A DNA stretch of 64,000 nt from Pseudaeromonas paramecii (GTDB lineage Bacteria; Pseudomonadota; Gammaproteobacteria; Enterobacterales; Aeromonadaceae), in contig NZ_BAABFC010000001.1 in the NCBI RefSeq assembly GCF_039540575.1, positions 372,001 through 436,000 of the forward strand, read 5' to 3'. Positions 1 to 5,974 of this stretch are shown here, piece by piece (positions within the stretch are counted from its first letter, which is position 1; every line of letters begins with the position of its first letter). A model generated the notes under the pieces. It was not told the DNA's origin and did no database searches. It worked only from the letters and a program-made list of their open reading frames with translations. Both the position numbers and the translations under genes were made by a program.

Positions 1-10
1 GGAGATGAGC

Positions 11-274
11 ATGCGACACGATAAAGCGAGTACCACCGAGAAACGCCAGCAGATCCTGGCTTGGCTGACAGGCAAACCGGCCATGACCATCAATGAGGCG
101 CTGGAGCGGGGCCTGGGTCTGATGGGCTTTGACAGCCGCAACGTCCGCCCGCACCTAGAGGCCCTGGTCAAAGCCGGTCTGGTCGCCCGCCGCAAGACCA
201 AGGGCATCGTGCCCGGATTCGATCGGCGCGGCCAACGCAAGGCAGACATCGTCAAATACAAGGTGAAGCAATGA
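11..274 (+). CDS. Small winged-helix-like protein
   Basis: An 87-residue protein at the right end of prophage A. The N-terminal half (EKRQQILAWLTG through NVRPHLEALVKAGLVARR) reads as a winged-helix fold: helix, recognition-like helix, then a basic turn, so DNA binding is likely but the target is unknown. GGAG at 1-4 lies six bases before the ATG at 11, so I prefer 11 to the ATG at 5, which would touch the ribosome site. It overlaps the next gene by four bases (ATGA), indicating co-translation with the adenine methylase. Gene 43036-43293 of prophage B has a similar fold but is not obviously the same family. Confidence 0.75.
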   Translation: MRHDKASTTEKRQQILAWLTGKPAMTINEALERGLGLMGFDSRNVRPHLEALVKAGLVARRKTKGIVPGFDRRGQRKADIVKYKVKQ

Positions 275-1056
275 ACCATTACGCACAGCGCCTGCTGACT
301 TTGCAGGATCAGCCGACTCATATCCTCAAGGAAATAGGCGACCAGTGGCAGACGCCTAAGCCTTTAGCTTGGGGGCTGTTCTGGACCTTCACCCCGAAGA
401 TCGGCCCTGTCGTGCTGGATCTGTTTGCTGATCATGGCAACGCCTTGGTGGGTTGCTACTACACCGCCGCCGAGAACGCCCTGCTCCAGGACTGGGCCGC
501 CGATTCCCGCCACCAAGGCGGGGCCTGCTATGGCAACCCGCCCTACTCTCGCCAAGAGCTGGACGATGATGGCAACCCGATTACCGGGATGGAGAACATC
601 CTGGACTACTGCCGGACCCAGCGCGACCAGGGTGCCAAGATCATGCTGCTGGTGAAAGCGGCTACCAGTGAAGGATGGTGGCCAGAGGATGCAGACTTCA
701 TCCAGTTCATCAGCGGCCGCATTGGATTTGAGGCCCCAGCCTGGTACAAGCCCCGAGACCCGAAGAAGGACAAGCCTTGTGCCAGCGGCTTTGCCTCTGC
801 AGTGATCATCTTCGACCGGGACTGGCGCTGGGAGCGCCGTCCGGCAGAGCGCCTCGACCGCGATCACCTCATCACCATTGGTGAAGACATCCTGCATATG
901 GTCCACCTGCGCGCAGCCCAGCTGTTAGAGGTCACCCAGCCGTCTATCCACAACCATGTCACCGCCGAACCCACCGAAACGGTGGATAACCTGGCTGCAA
1001 GTAGTGACGTTGGCCTTTATTCCGAAATGGCTGCTGAAGACGAACAAGCCGCCTAA
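271..1056 (+). CDS. Phage DNA N6-adenine methyltransferase (Dam-like)
   Basis: A 261-residue enzyme that should methylate adenine N6 in DNA using S-adenosylmethionine. The catalytic NPPY motif is at residues 89-92. The preceding segment (WQTPKPLAWGL near 26-36, then VVLDLFADHGNAL near 47-59) is the pattern of the phage N-6-adenine-methyltransferase family. The C-terminal 50 residues are polar and probably flexible. In a temperate phage its job is usually to protect against host restriction or to modify regulation. It is translationally coupled to the gene before it and is followed after a 22-base gap by ssb. Family assignment is firm; the target sequence is not readable from the protein. Confidence 0.88.
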   Translation: MNHYAQRLLTLQDQPTHILKEIGDQWQTPKPLAWGLFWTFTPKIGPVVLDLFADHGNALVGCYYTAAENALLQDWAADSRHQGGACYGNPPYSRQELDDDGNPITGMENILDYCRTQRDQGAKIMLLVKAATSEGWWPEDADFIQFISGRIGFEAPAWYKPRDPKKDKPCASGFASAVIIFDRDWRWERRPAERLDRDHLITIGEDILHMVHLRAAQLLEVTQPSIHNHVTAEPTETVDNLAASSDVGLYSEMAAEDEQAA

Positions 1057-1078
1057 GGCATAGAACCAAGGAGCACAC

Positions 1079-1570
1079 ATGGCACAACGAGGCGTCAACA
1101 AGGTCATCCTGATCGGCCACCTGGGGCAGGATCCGGAAGTCCGTTACATGGCCAACAACAAGGCGGCGGCCACCCTGAGCGTGGCCACCAGTGAAGTCTG
1201 GAAAGACCAGCAGGGTCAGCAGCAAGAGCGCACAGAGTGGCACCGCTGTGTGGCCTATGGCCGCCTGGCGGAGATAGCGGGGGAATACCTGAAGAAGGGA
1301 GCCAAGGTCTACCTGGAAGGAAAGCTGCAAACCCGCGACTGGCAGGATCAGCAGGGCCAGAAACGCTACACCACCGAGGTGGTCGTGAACGAGATGCAGA
1401 TGCTGGATAGCCGCGGTGCCAGCGGCAACCGTCCGCCCCACCCTGCCGCCGGCCAGGGTCAGCCAAGCCAGCCCCAAGGAAGCTACAACAACCCGCCACC
1501 AGACTTTGACGACGATATCCCGTTCGGCTGGGTCGGCATTACAGGCCGCAGCCTGTTACTGGCAATCTGA
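1079..1570 (+). CDS. ssb: Single-stranded DNA-binding protein
   Basis: A 163-residue SSB with the OB fold at residues 1-110 (GVNKVILIGHLGQDPEVRY, EWHRCVAYGRLAEIAGEYLKKG, TTEVVVNEMQML), then a Gln/Pro/Gly-rich linker. The acidic tip DDDIPF that normally ends SSB is present near residues 144-149, but the protein runs on for about 14 more residues (GWVGITGRSLLLAI). The tip that recruits partner proteins is therefore internal. ACCAAGGAGC ahead of the ATG is a good ribosome site. The gene protects ssDNA in phage replication and recombination. It sits between the methylase and the integration genes of prophage A. Confidence 0.93.
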   Translation: MAQRGVNKVILIGHLGQDPEVRYMANNKAAATLSVATSEVWKDQQGQQQERTEWHRCVAYGRLAEIAGEYLKKGAKVYLEGKLQTRDWQDQQGQKRYTTEVVVNEMQMLDSRGASGNRPPHPAAGQGQPSQPQGSYNNPPPDFDDDIPFGWVGITGRSLLLAI

Positions 1571-1583
1571 TGAGGTGCAATCC

Positions 1584-1805
1584 ATGTCATTCCATATTCT
1601 GACTGATGCTGAGCTGGAAGAGCTGACAGGCTATGCCACTGCGGCAAAGCAAAAGGAAGTGTTGTCTCGGAACGGCATCTATTTTATTGAAGGCAAGGGA
1701 GGAAAGATCCGGACAACCAGCGAGAACATCCGCTTCCCATTAAGCGCCATGAGCCGGGCGGCCAGCCAGAGCTCAGGCGATGGCTTCAACCTGGAGGCTA
1801 TCTGA
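1584..1805 (+). CDS. DUF4224 protein paired with integrase (prophage A)
   Basis: A 73-residue protein of the DUF4224 type: an N-terminal ILTDAELEELTGY segment, a short helix-turn-helix-like stretch (KQKEVLSRNGIYF), and a terminal FNLEAI box. DUF4224 genes are commonly found directly upstream of phage integrases. The stop codon overlaps the integrase start (TGATGG), so the two are made together. The paralogous pair at 63006 and 63215 in prophage B has the same length, same C-terminal FNLEA box and same coupling. A role as a recombination directionality or integrase-accessory factor is inference from this fixed linkage; no function is proven. Confidence 0.85.
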   Translation: MSFHILTDAELEELTGYATAAKQKEVLSRNGIYFIEGKGGKIRTTSENIRFPLSAMSRAASQSSGDGFNLEAI

Positions 1806-2809
1806 TGGGCAGGCCTCGAAAGGTAGATCCATGGCTCCCACCCAGGGTGTACCGTGGCAAGTCAGCCTTTGAATACCACCCAAGCAGCGGCGGATCTGTC
1901 CGCCTGGCTGCACTGAACGCAGCACAGTCCGCGGTATGGGCAGCTTATGAGCACCTGATGGCTGAACAGGCTGGCGACACGATCAAGCGGCTGGTACATC
2001 AATTCTTCGAGTCAGCAGACTTCAATGACCTGAGTTCGACCACCCAGAAGGACTACCGGAAATATTCTGTTCCCGTACTCAAAGTGTTCGGCGGCATGGA
2101 TCCTGGAAAAGTCGAACCCCACCATATCCGCCAATACATGGACCGCCGGGGTAAAAACTCAAAGGTACAGGCAAACCGTGAGAAGGCATTCTTTTCCAGG
2201 GTGTTCCGTTGGGCCTATGAGCGAGGCAAGGTGAAGCGCAATCCCTGCCAAGGGGTTCGCCAGTTCAAGGAGAAGGCTCGCACCCGTTACATCACCGACA
2301 AGGAGTATCAGGTGGTGATGGATGCCGCCAGGCCGGCAGTGCGAGTTGCTATGGAGCTCAGTTATCTCTGTGCCGCCCGCAAGGGTGATGTGCTCGTCAT
2401 GCGATGGGATCAGGTTGGCGACGACGGCATCACTATCCAGCAGGGCAAGACAGCCAAGATCCAGATCAAAGCCTGGTCCCCTCGCCTGCGCGCTGCCATC
2501 GCACAGGCCAAGGCACTGTCATCCGCCGTGATCAGATCGTCCTATGTGATCTGCAAGCCCAATGGCAGCCCCTACACGGACAATGGCTTCAACTCCGCTT
2601 GGCGTGAAGCAATCCAGACCGCCCGTGAGCAAACGGGATGGCCATTGGACTTCACTTTCCACGACATCAAGGCCAAGGCGATCTCCGATGTGGCTGGTAC
2701 CAGCCGTGACAAACAGCGGATCAGTGGTCACAAGACAGAGGCACAGGTGGCCGTCTATGACCGCTCAATCGAGGTCGTCCCGGCCGTCGATGCGGTCAAG
2801 AAACGCTGA
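1805..2809 (+). CDS. int: Tyrosine-family integrase of prophage A
   Basis: A 334-residue site-specific recombinase. The arm/core-binding region spans roughly residues 55-155 and the catalytic domain 160-334. Catalytic residues visible in order are R192 (in CAARKGDVL), H286 and K289 (HDIK, so the usual HxxR arginine is lysine), H309 (ISGHKT) and the nucleophile Y318 (VAVYDRS). It reads toward the tRNA-Leu attachment core 80 bp downstream, the standard arrangement for tRNA-targeting integrases. I estimate roughly two-thirds identity by eye to the partial integrase at 63215, so both phages probably use the same tRNA site. Translation is coupled to the DUF4224 gene. Confidence 0.95.
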   Translation: MGRPRKVDPWLPPRVYRGKSAFEYHPSSGGSVRLAALNAAQSAVWAAYEHLMAEQAGDTIKRLVHQFFESADFNDLSSTTQKDYRKYSVPVLKVFGGMDPGKVEPHHIRQYMDRRGKNSKVQANREKAFFSRVFRWAYERGKVKRNPCQGVRQFKEKARTRYITDKEYQVVMDAARPAVRVAMELSYLCAARKGDVLVMRWDQVGDDGITIQQGKTAKIQIKAWSPRLRAAIAQAKALSSAVIRSSYVICKPNGSPYTDNGFNSAWREAIQTAREQTGWPLDFTFHDIKAKAISDVAGTSRDKQRISGHKTEAQVAVYDRSIEVVPAVDAVKKR

Positions 2810-2810
2810 G

Positions 2811-2843
2811 AGTATTAGGTAAGAGTATTAGGTAATATTAGGT
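2811..2843 (+). repeat. Direct repeats next to int, possible arm-type sites
   Basis: AGTATTAGGTA occurs at 2811-2821 and 2824-2834, followed by the shorter ATATTAGGT at 2835-2843. The copies lie between the integrase stop codon and the attachment core. Short direct repeats at this place are typical arm-type binding sites for an integrase or excisionase, which is what I infer here. Confidence 0.6.
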
Positions 2844-2891
2844 TTCGAGGTTTTTCAGGAGAGAGGCTGTAGCGTAACTACTTGTTTTATA

Positions 2892-2949
2892 TGGTGCCCG
2901 GTGCCGGGGTCGAACCGGCACGCCGTTGCCAGCGAGGGATTTTAAATCC
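2892..2949 (-). other. Attachment core: 3' half of tRNA-Leu(UAA), junction of prophages A and B
   Basis: Read on the minus strand, this is the 3' part of a leucine tRNA: anticodon-loop sequence GGATTTAAAATCCC (anticodon TAA), a variable arm, the T arm GCCGGTTCGACCCCGGC, acceptor strand and genomic CCA ending at 2892. Upstream of GGATTT the match to a tRNA breaks off (CCACTGC instead of an anticodon-stem and D-arm continuation), so no full tRNA is present. This is what remains of the target gene when a phage integrates into a tRNA 3' end. Lying between integrase A and the first genes of B, it is a hybrid att site shared by two tandem prophages. Confidence 0.85.
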
Positions 2950-3054
2950 GCAGTGGAATCGAGCATTTACTAGGGTTCGCTAGATGTTCCGGGGAATATC
3001 GGCTGATCGCAAGCTGTTGATTTTTCGAGATGCAGGAACAGCTAATTCCCCAAC

Positions 3055-3078
3055 GAAAAAGCCCGGCAAATGCCGGGC
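3055..3078 (-). terminator. Intrinsic terminator downstream of 3097-3375
   Basis: GCCCGGC (3061-3067) pairs with GCCGGGC (3072-3078) around a four-base loop. On the minus strand the stem is followed by five T residues. Confidence 0.8.
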
Positions 3079-3096
3079 CCCATCACTATCGAAAGT

Positions 3097-3375
3097 CTAA
3101 ACAGGCTTGGCTTGTGACCAACCGTCCACATACCTTTTACTCACCATCTGATATGGCGACAAGGCTGGATCGCCGCCGGCCTCCACGATAGCGAGATGTG
3201 ACGGCGACTTATCCGGGCCAAGCAGATCGTACAGCTTCTTCAGCGCAGTATAGTGCTTGAACCCCTGAGCTTTTGCAGCAACATCTAGCCGCTTCACATA
3301 GCTCAGTTCAGGATAATCAGATTTGATCTGGTGGGCCTTGCGTTTACAGGATTCAATGTGGTCTTTCATGAGCAT
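3097..3375 (-). CDS. Hypothetical protein, 92 aa
   Basis: Not recognised with confidence. The N-terminal half is helical and basic (DHIESCKRKAHQIKS, then VKRLDVAAKAQGFKHYTALKKL). That second stretch resembles short segments seen at the start of some toxin-antitoxin- or glyoxalase-associated small proteins, but the likeness is too weak to name it. It reads back toward the attachment site and has its own terminator. It is the first gene of prophage B and stands apart from the phage operons, so it may be expressed in the lysogen. Confidence 0.6.
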   Translation of the reverse strand: MLMKDHIESCKRKAHQIKSDYPELSYVKRLDVAAKAQGFKHYTALKKLYDLLGPDKSPSHLAIVEAGGDPALSPYQMVSKRYVDGWSQAKPV

Positions 3376-3650
3376 AGCCAGGTACCCCTTATGAGGATGG
3401 TCAACTGGGAGCTATCCACTCATTTGTCCCAGGGTACGGCTTCAAATTGTGAGGTTTCGATTGCCAATGGCTTTATTGTGGACTCAGGACATCACTGCCC
3501 TATCTCCTAATCCTCTCATCACCGCAAATAAAACACAATCCATATCAATGAAAACTAGCAAGATTAATCTATTCACTGGCATGTTTTACAGTTGGCGATG
3601 GCAGACCGCGTGATTAGCTTAAACTAAATGCAATAGATCAAGGACTGACA

Positions 3651-4214
3651 ATGAGATTCATTATATTTACCATTATATTGAGTTGTTCGTTTAGCGCTAT
3701 TGGCGTGGTTCGTGAAGACTCAGATGTTGAGCATACGAAAAAAAGTATTGAGTTCAGAATAAACTACGAAAATGGCCGGACAGACACACTTATTTATGAG
3801 TATTCATCACATGTGAAGTCATTTATGGAGCAAAAGGGAAGCTCTTCCACACTAACACACCCTATAGACACTAGAAGATGTGGTTATAGGGTTTCAGGGT
3901 ATGTAAAAAGGGAGAGCTTCTTCCTGTCCGGCGGCGGACAGAAAATTCCCTTTGAAAAATTGAACAAGGTATATACTGACCCAATAAGTAATTACCCAGA
4001 ACCACTGGTAATCGATTATATTTCTGGTAAGCACAAAACCTGCGGGGATTATGAGTCCGCTTTCAGTAAAGCTAAAGAGACAATGAGATCAACTGCGGAT
4101 GGTGTACTTCTCAAGATTATGGAAGATGACATTAAAAAGAATAAGGCAGCTGACGAGATAAGAACTACCGTAGGTGGTAAAACAGTAATAGAGGTAGGCA
4201 ATCGCGACGCATAA
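3651..4214 (+). CDS. Secreted protein of unknown function, AT-rich cargo gene
   Basis: A 187-residue protein with a clear signal peptide (MRFIIFTIILSCSFSAIG, cleavage probably after residue 18). The mature part has two cysteines (in TRRCGYRV and HKTCGDY) that could form a disulfide in the periplasm. The last 60 residues are helical and charged. Codon use is much more AT-rich than in the phage structural genes, suggesting separate acquisition. It has its own terminator at 4224-4247 and opposite orientation to its neighbours, the profile of a moron expressed from the prophage. I recognise no family. Confidence 0.75.
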   Translation: MRFIIFTIILSCSFSAIGVVREDSDVEHTKKSIEFRINYENGRTDTLIYEYSSHVKSFMEQKGSSSTLTHPIDTRRCGYRVSGYVKRESFFLSGGGQKIPFEKLNKVYTDPISNYPEPLVIDYISGKHKTCGDYESAFSKAKETMRSTADGVLLKIMEDDIKKNKAADEIRTTVGGKTVIEVGNRDA

Positions 4215-4223
4215 GACATCTTG

Positions 4224-4247
4224 AGCCCCTCCCACAAAGGAGGGGCT
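4224..4247 (+). terminator. Intrinsic terminator of 3651-4214
   Basis: AGCCCCTCC (4224-4232) and GGAGGGGCT (4239-4247) form a nine-pair stem with a six-base loop, followed by ATTTTATT. It lies ten bases after the stop codon. Confidence 0.9.
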
Positions 4248-4256
4248 ATTTTATTG

Positions 4257-4448
4257 TTAATGAATTTCGTTCAGTGCAATTTGTATATCCTGCTCTGCTT
4301 CTTTAAGCTGCATCGCGAGTGCTATCCTTGCCGCCTCATTAAGGTGAGGATCCCGCAGTTTTTTTGAACTCATTACGACCAGCAAATGGCGCACGGCCCG
4401 TACGGTCTCTGACGCTCGTTCCAGCGCTATGAGGCTGTTGTAGTGCAT
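4257..4448 (-). CDS. Hypothetical small helical protein, 63 aa
   Basis: A short, all-helical protein (SLIALERASETVRAVRHLLVV, then LKEAEQDIQIALNEI), preceded by GGAGTCACAAT so the start is plausible. No family recognised. It is convergent with the secreted protein gene, and the hairpin at 4224-4247 separates the two. Upstream lies the hairpin-rich, AT-rich stretch at 4449-5072, which probably contains its promoter. Confidence 0.5.
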   Translation of the reverse strand: MHYNSLIALERASETVRAVRHLLVVMSSKKLRDPHLNEAARIALAMQLKEAEQDIQIALNEIH

Positions 4449-5072
4449 ATTGTGACTCCATAGTCACGACGGGTGCAATTCATCACCGTTGGTGATAAAT
4501 TCTCACTGTTTCGACGGCCCGTCTGGGTTATCAAACTCCCCCACTGTCACGGCTCGACCCCGTGACAGTGGGGATCCTTATCACCAGTAATTCCCGGTGA
4601 CGACGCAACAATACAGATACAAGATTCGGCGTGCAATATGCTGAACTCCTAGTGTTTCACATGATTTGAAATCAAATTTGCAACTTTGATTTGCTTATAA
4701 GCTATCAATTAGCACCACATCCTAACAAATAAGTCATTTTGTTGGAGTGGTTAGCATTTTCAATGCATTGATTTTGCTGACATATATTCTTAAAGTTCTC
4801 ATTATTACTTCATTTTTGACCCCAAAATTAGCAATGCTTATCTAGTACACATTTAGCACTTGCAGCACCCGCCAATTTCAACCGCATTTTTGATATTTAT
4901 CACAATTTCTCACAGAGAAAGCCCAGCACATGGCCGGGCTCTTGTTCAGGCTGCAAGGGCAATCTCTAGCTCTCGAGGCATCGGTCGCTCAACCCACGTT
5001 CAAACATGACAAACATAGTGAGCCCTGGTATGGTCTCGAGCACACTCATATGACACCACCAAGGCATTCAAG
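4449..5072. other. 624-bp AT-rich stretch without a recognisable gene
   Basis: No ORF with good coding character on either strand. Besides the palindrome cluster it has AAATCAAA/TTTGATTT arms (4669-4676, 4685-4692) and a hairpin with arms AGCCC and GGGCT near 4919-4939 that could end transcription. Composition is strikingly AT-rich from about 4640 to 4910 compared with the rest of the window. Confidence 0.6.
4452..4573. repeat. Cluster of three perfect palindromes
   Basis: Three inverted repeats lie within 122 bp: GTGACT-4-AGTCAC (4452-4467), ATCACC-3-GGTGAT (4482-4496), and a 14-bp perfect stem CCCCACTGTCACGG with its complement (4539-4552 and 4560-4573, seven-base loop). None has a U tract, so they are not plain terminators. 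They sit just upstream of the minus-strand gene 4257-4448 and may be operators or RNA structures. Confidence 0.7.
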
Positions 5073-5423
5073 ATGAAATCAAGGATGATTTTCTGTTTGT
5101 CGGCTGCTCTGCTGATGGCTTCCGCAGGCCTTCAAGCGAACGAGGCCACCGTCCCTCCACTCTTGGCTACTCCACAAAAAACAACTGCGGCCAAACCAGC
5201 TCCGGTAAAGACCGTCAGCGATCAAGAAATTGTCCAACAGCTGATCCGAAACTCGATCAACAACTACCCTGGGAATTGCCCTTGCCCATACAACCATGCA
5301 AGCAACGGCAGTCGCTGCGGCAGGAGAAGCGCCTACTCAAGAGCTGGTGGGTACTCTCCACTGTGTTACAAAGATGATGTGACGCAGGACATGATTGAAC
5401 GTTGGCGCAAGGCACACCAATAG
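5073..5423 (+). CDS. Exported cysteine-rich small protein
   Basis: A 116-residue protein with a signal peptide (MKSRMIFCLSAALLMASAGLQA), an Ala/Pro/Thr-rich linker to about residue 48, and a C-terminal module with NCPCPYN, RCGRRSAYSRAGG and PLCY. From memory this cysteine module recurs in small exported bacterial proteins annotated as hypothetical, so it is a genuine conserved domain of unknown function acting in the periplasm. Four mature cysteines could form two disulfides. It lies in the accessory region next to the attachment site, so lysogenic conversion is plausible. Confidence 0.75.
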   Translation: MKSRMIFCLSAALLMASAGLQANEATVPPLLATPQKTTAAKPAPVKTVSDQEIVQQLIRNSINNYPGNCPCPYNHASNGSRCGRRSAYSRAGGYSPLCYKDDVTQDMIERWRKAHQ

Positions 5424-5433
5424 GGTATCTGGC

Positions 5434-5724
5434 ATGAGCTATGTGATCGCAACTACAGAGAGTATTCCAAGGTTCTATCGGGAGGAGGTGTATGACAGCG
5501 GGAGGCCGAACTGGCAAGTATTAGAGGTGCACCCATTGGAGTTTGACCATTCCAGAGCTCTCTTGCTGACAGCAGAAACGCTGCAGTCCATGGAAGATCA
5601 AGGCATCACTATCTACGACACCAAGAAAGAGGCCAGGCAAGCCTACCTCTGTTCTGGGTTGAAAACCTGCCGCTATGTCCTGCTGAGACCGAGCTTCAAA
5701 AAATCGCCTCAGCAATCGCAATAA
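5434..5724 (+). CDS. Hypothetical protein, 96 aa
   Basis: Starts at the ATG at 5434 (MSYVIATTESIPRFY), ten bases after the previous stop codon, so the two plus-strand genes probably share a transcript. No signal peptide, no membrane segment and no recognised family. The sequence looks like a compact alpha/beta protein (VIATTESIPRF, WQVLEVHPLEF, CRYVLLRP). It ends inside the convergent gene 5696-5914, overlapping it by 29 bases. Confidence 0.55.
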   Translation: MSYVIATTESIPRFYREEVYDSGRPNWQVLEVHPLEFDHSRALLLTAETLQSMEDQGITIYDTKKEARQAYLCSGLKTCRYVLLRPSFKKSPQQSQ

Positions 5725-5914
5725 CGATCACCACCAGGGCGGCCAATATCCCCAGGCCGCCAAGGATAGCGGCGGCGCCATCAGCAGACTTGGCGCTTCC
5801 CTTCCCCGCCAGCAACCACCCACCGAGAATGAAGGGTGGGATCCCCAAGGCAAAATGCTTGGTCACCAGCATTCCGGCCAGGATCAGAAACAGCAGTCCG
5901 ATGAAATCACGCAT
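5696..5914 (-). CDS. Small inner-membrane protein, end of late operon
   Basis: A 72-residue protein with two hydrophobic segments (FIGLLFLILAGMLVTKHFALGIPPF and AAAILGGLGILAALVVIVIAIAEAIF). GGAGG sits eight bases before the ATG at 5914, so I choose this start over the one at 5929. It lies directly downstream of the giant ejection-protein gene in the same direction. Its role is unknown; a membrane function at the end of the late operon, such as superinfection exclusion or help with DNA entry, is only a suggestion. Confidence 0.55.
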   Translation of the reverse strand: MRDFIGLLFLILAGMLVTKHFALGIPPFILGGWLLAGKGSAKSADGAAAILGGLGILAALVVIVIAIAEAIF

Positions 5915-5974
5915 AAGCGGCACCTCCATGTGACTCGCCAGCTTACCAGACTGGCAAGGCCAGAAAGCGTGCCG

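Noticed and set aside
2892..2949. Functional tRNA-Leu gene at the junction
   Set aside because: The 5' half (acceptor strand, D arm, 5' anticodon stem) is missing, so only the attachment core is present.
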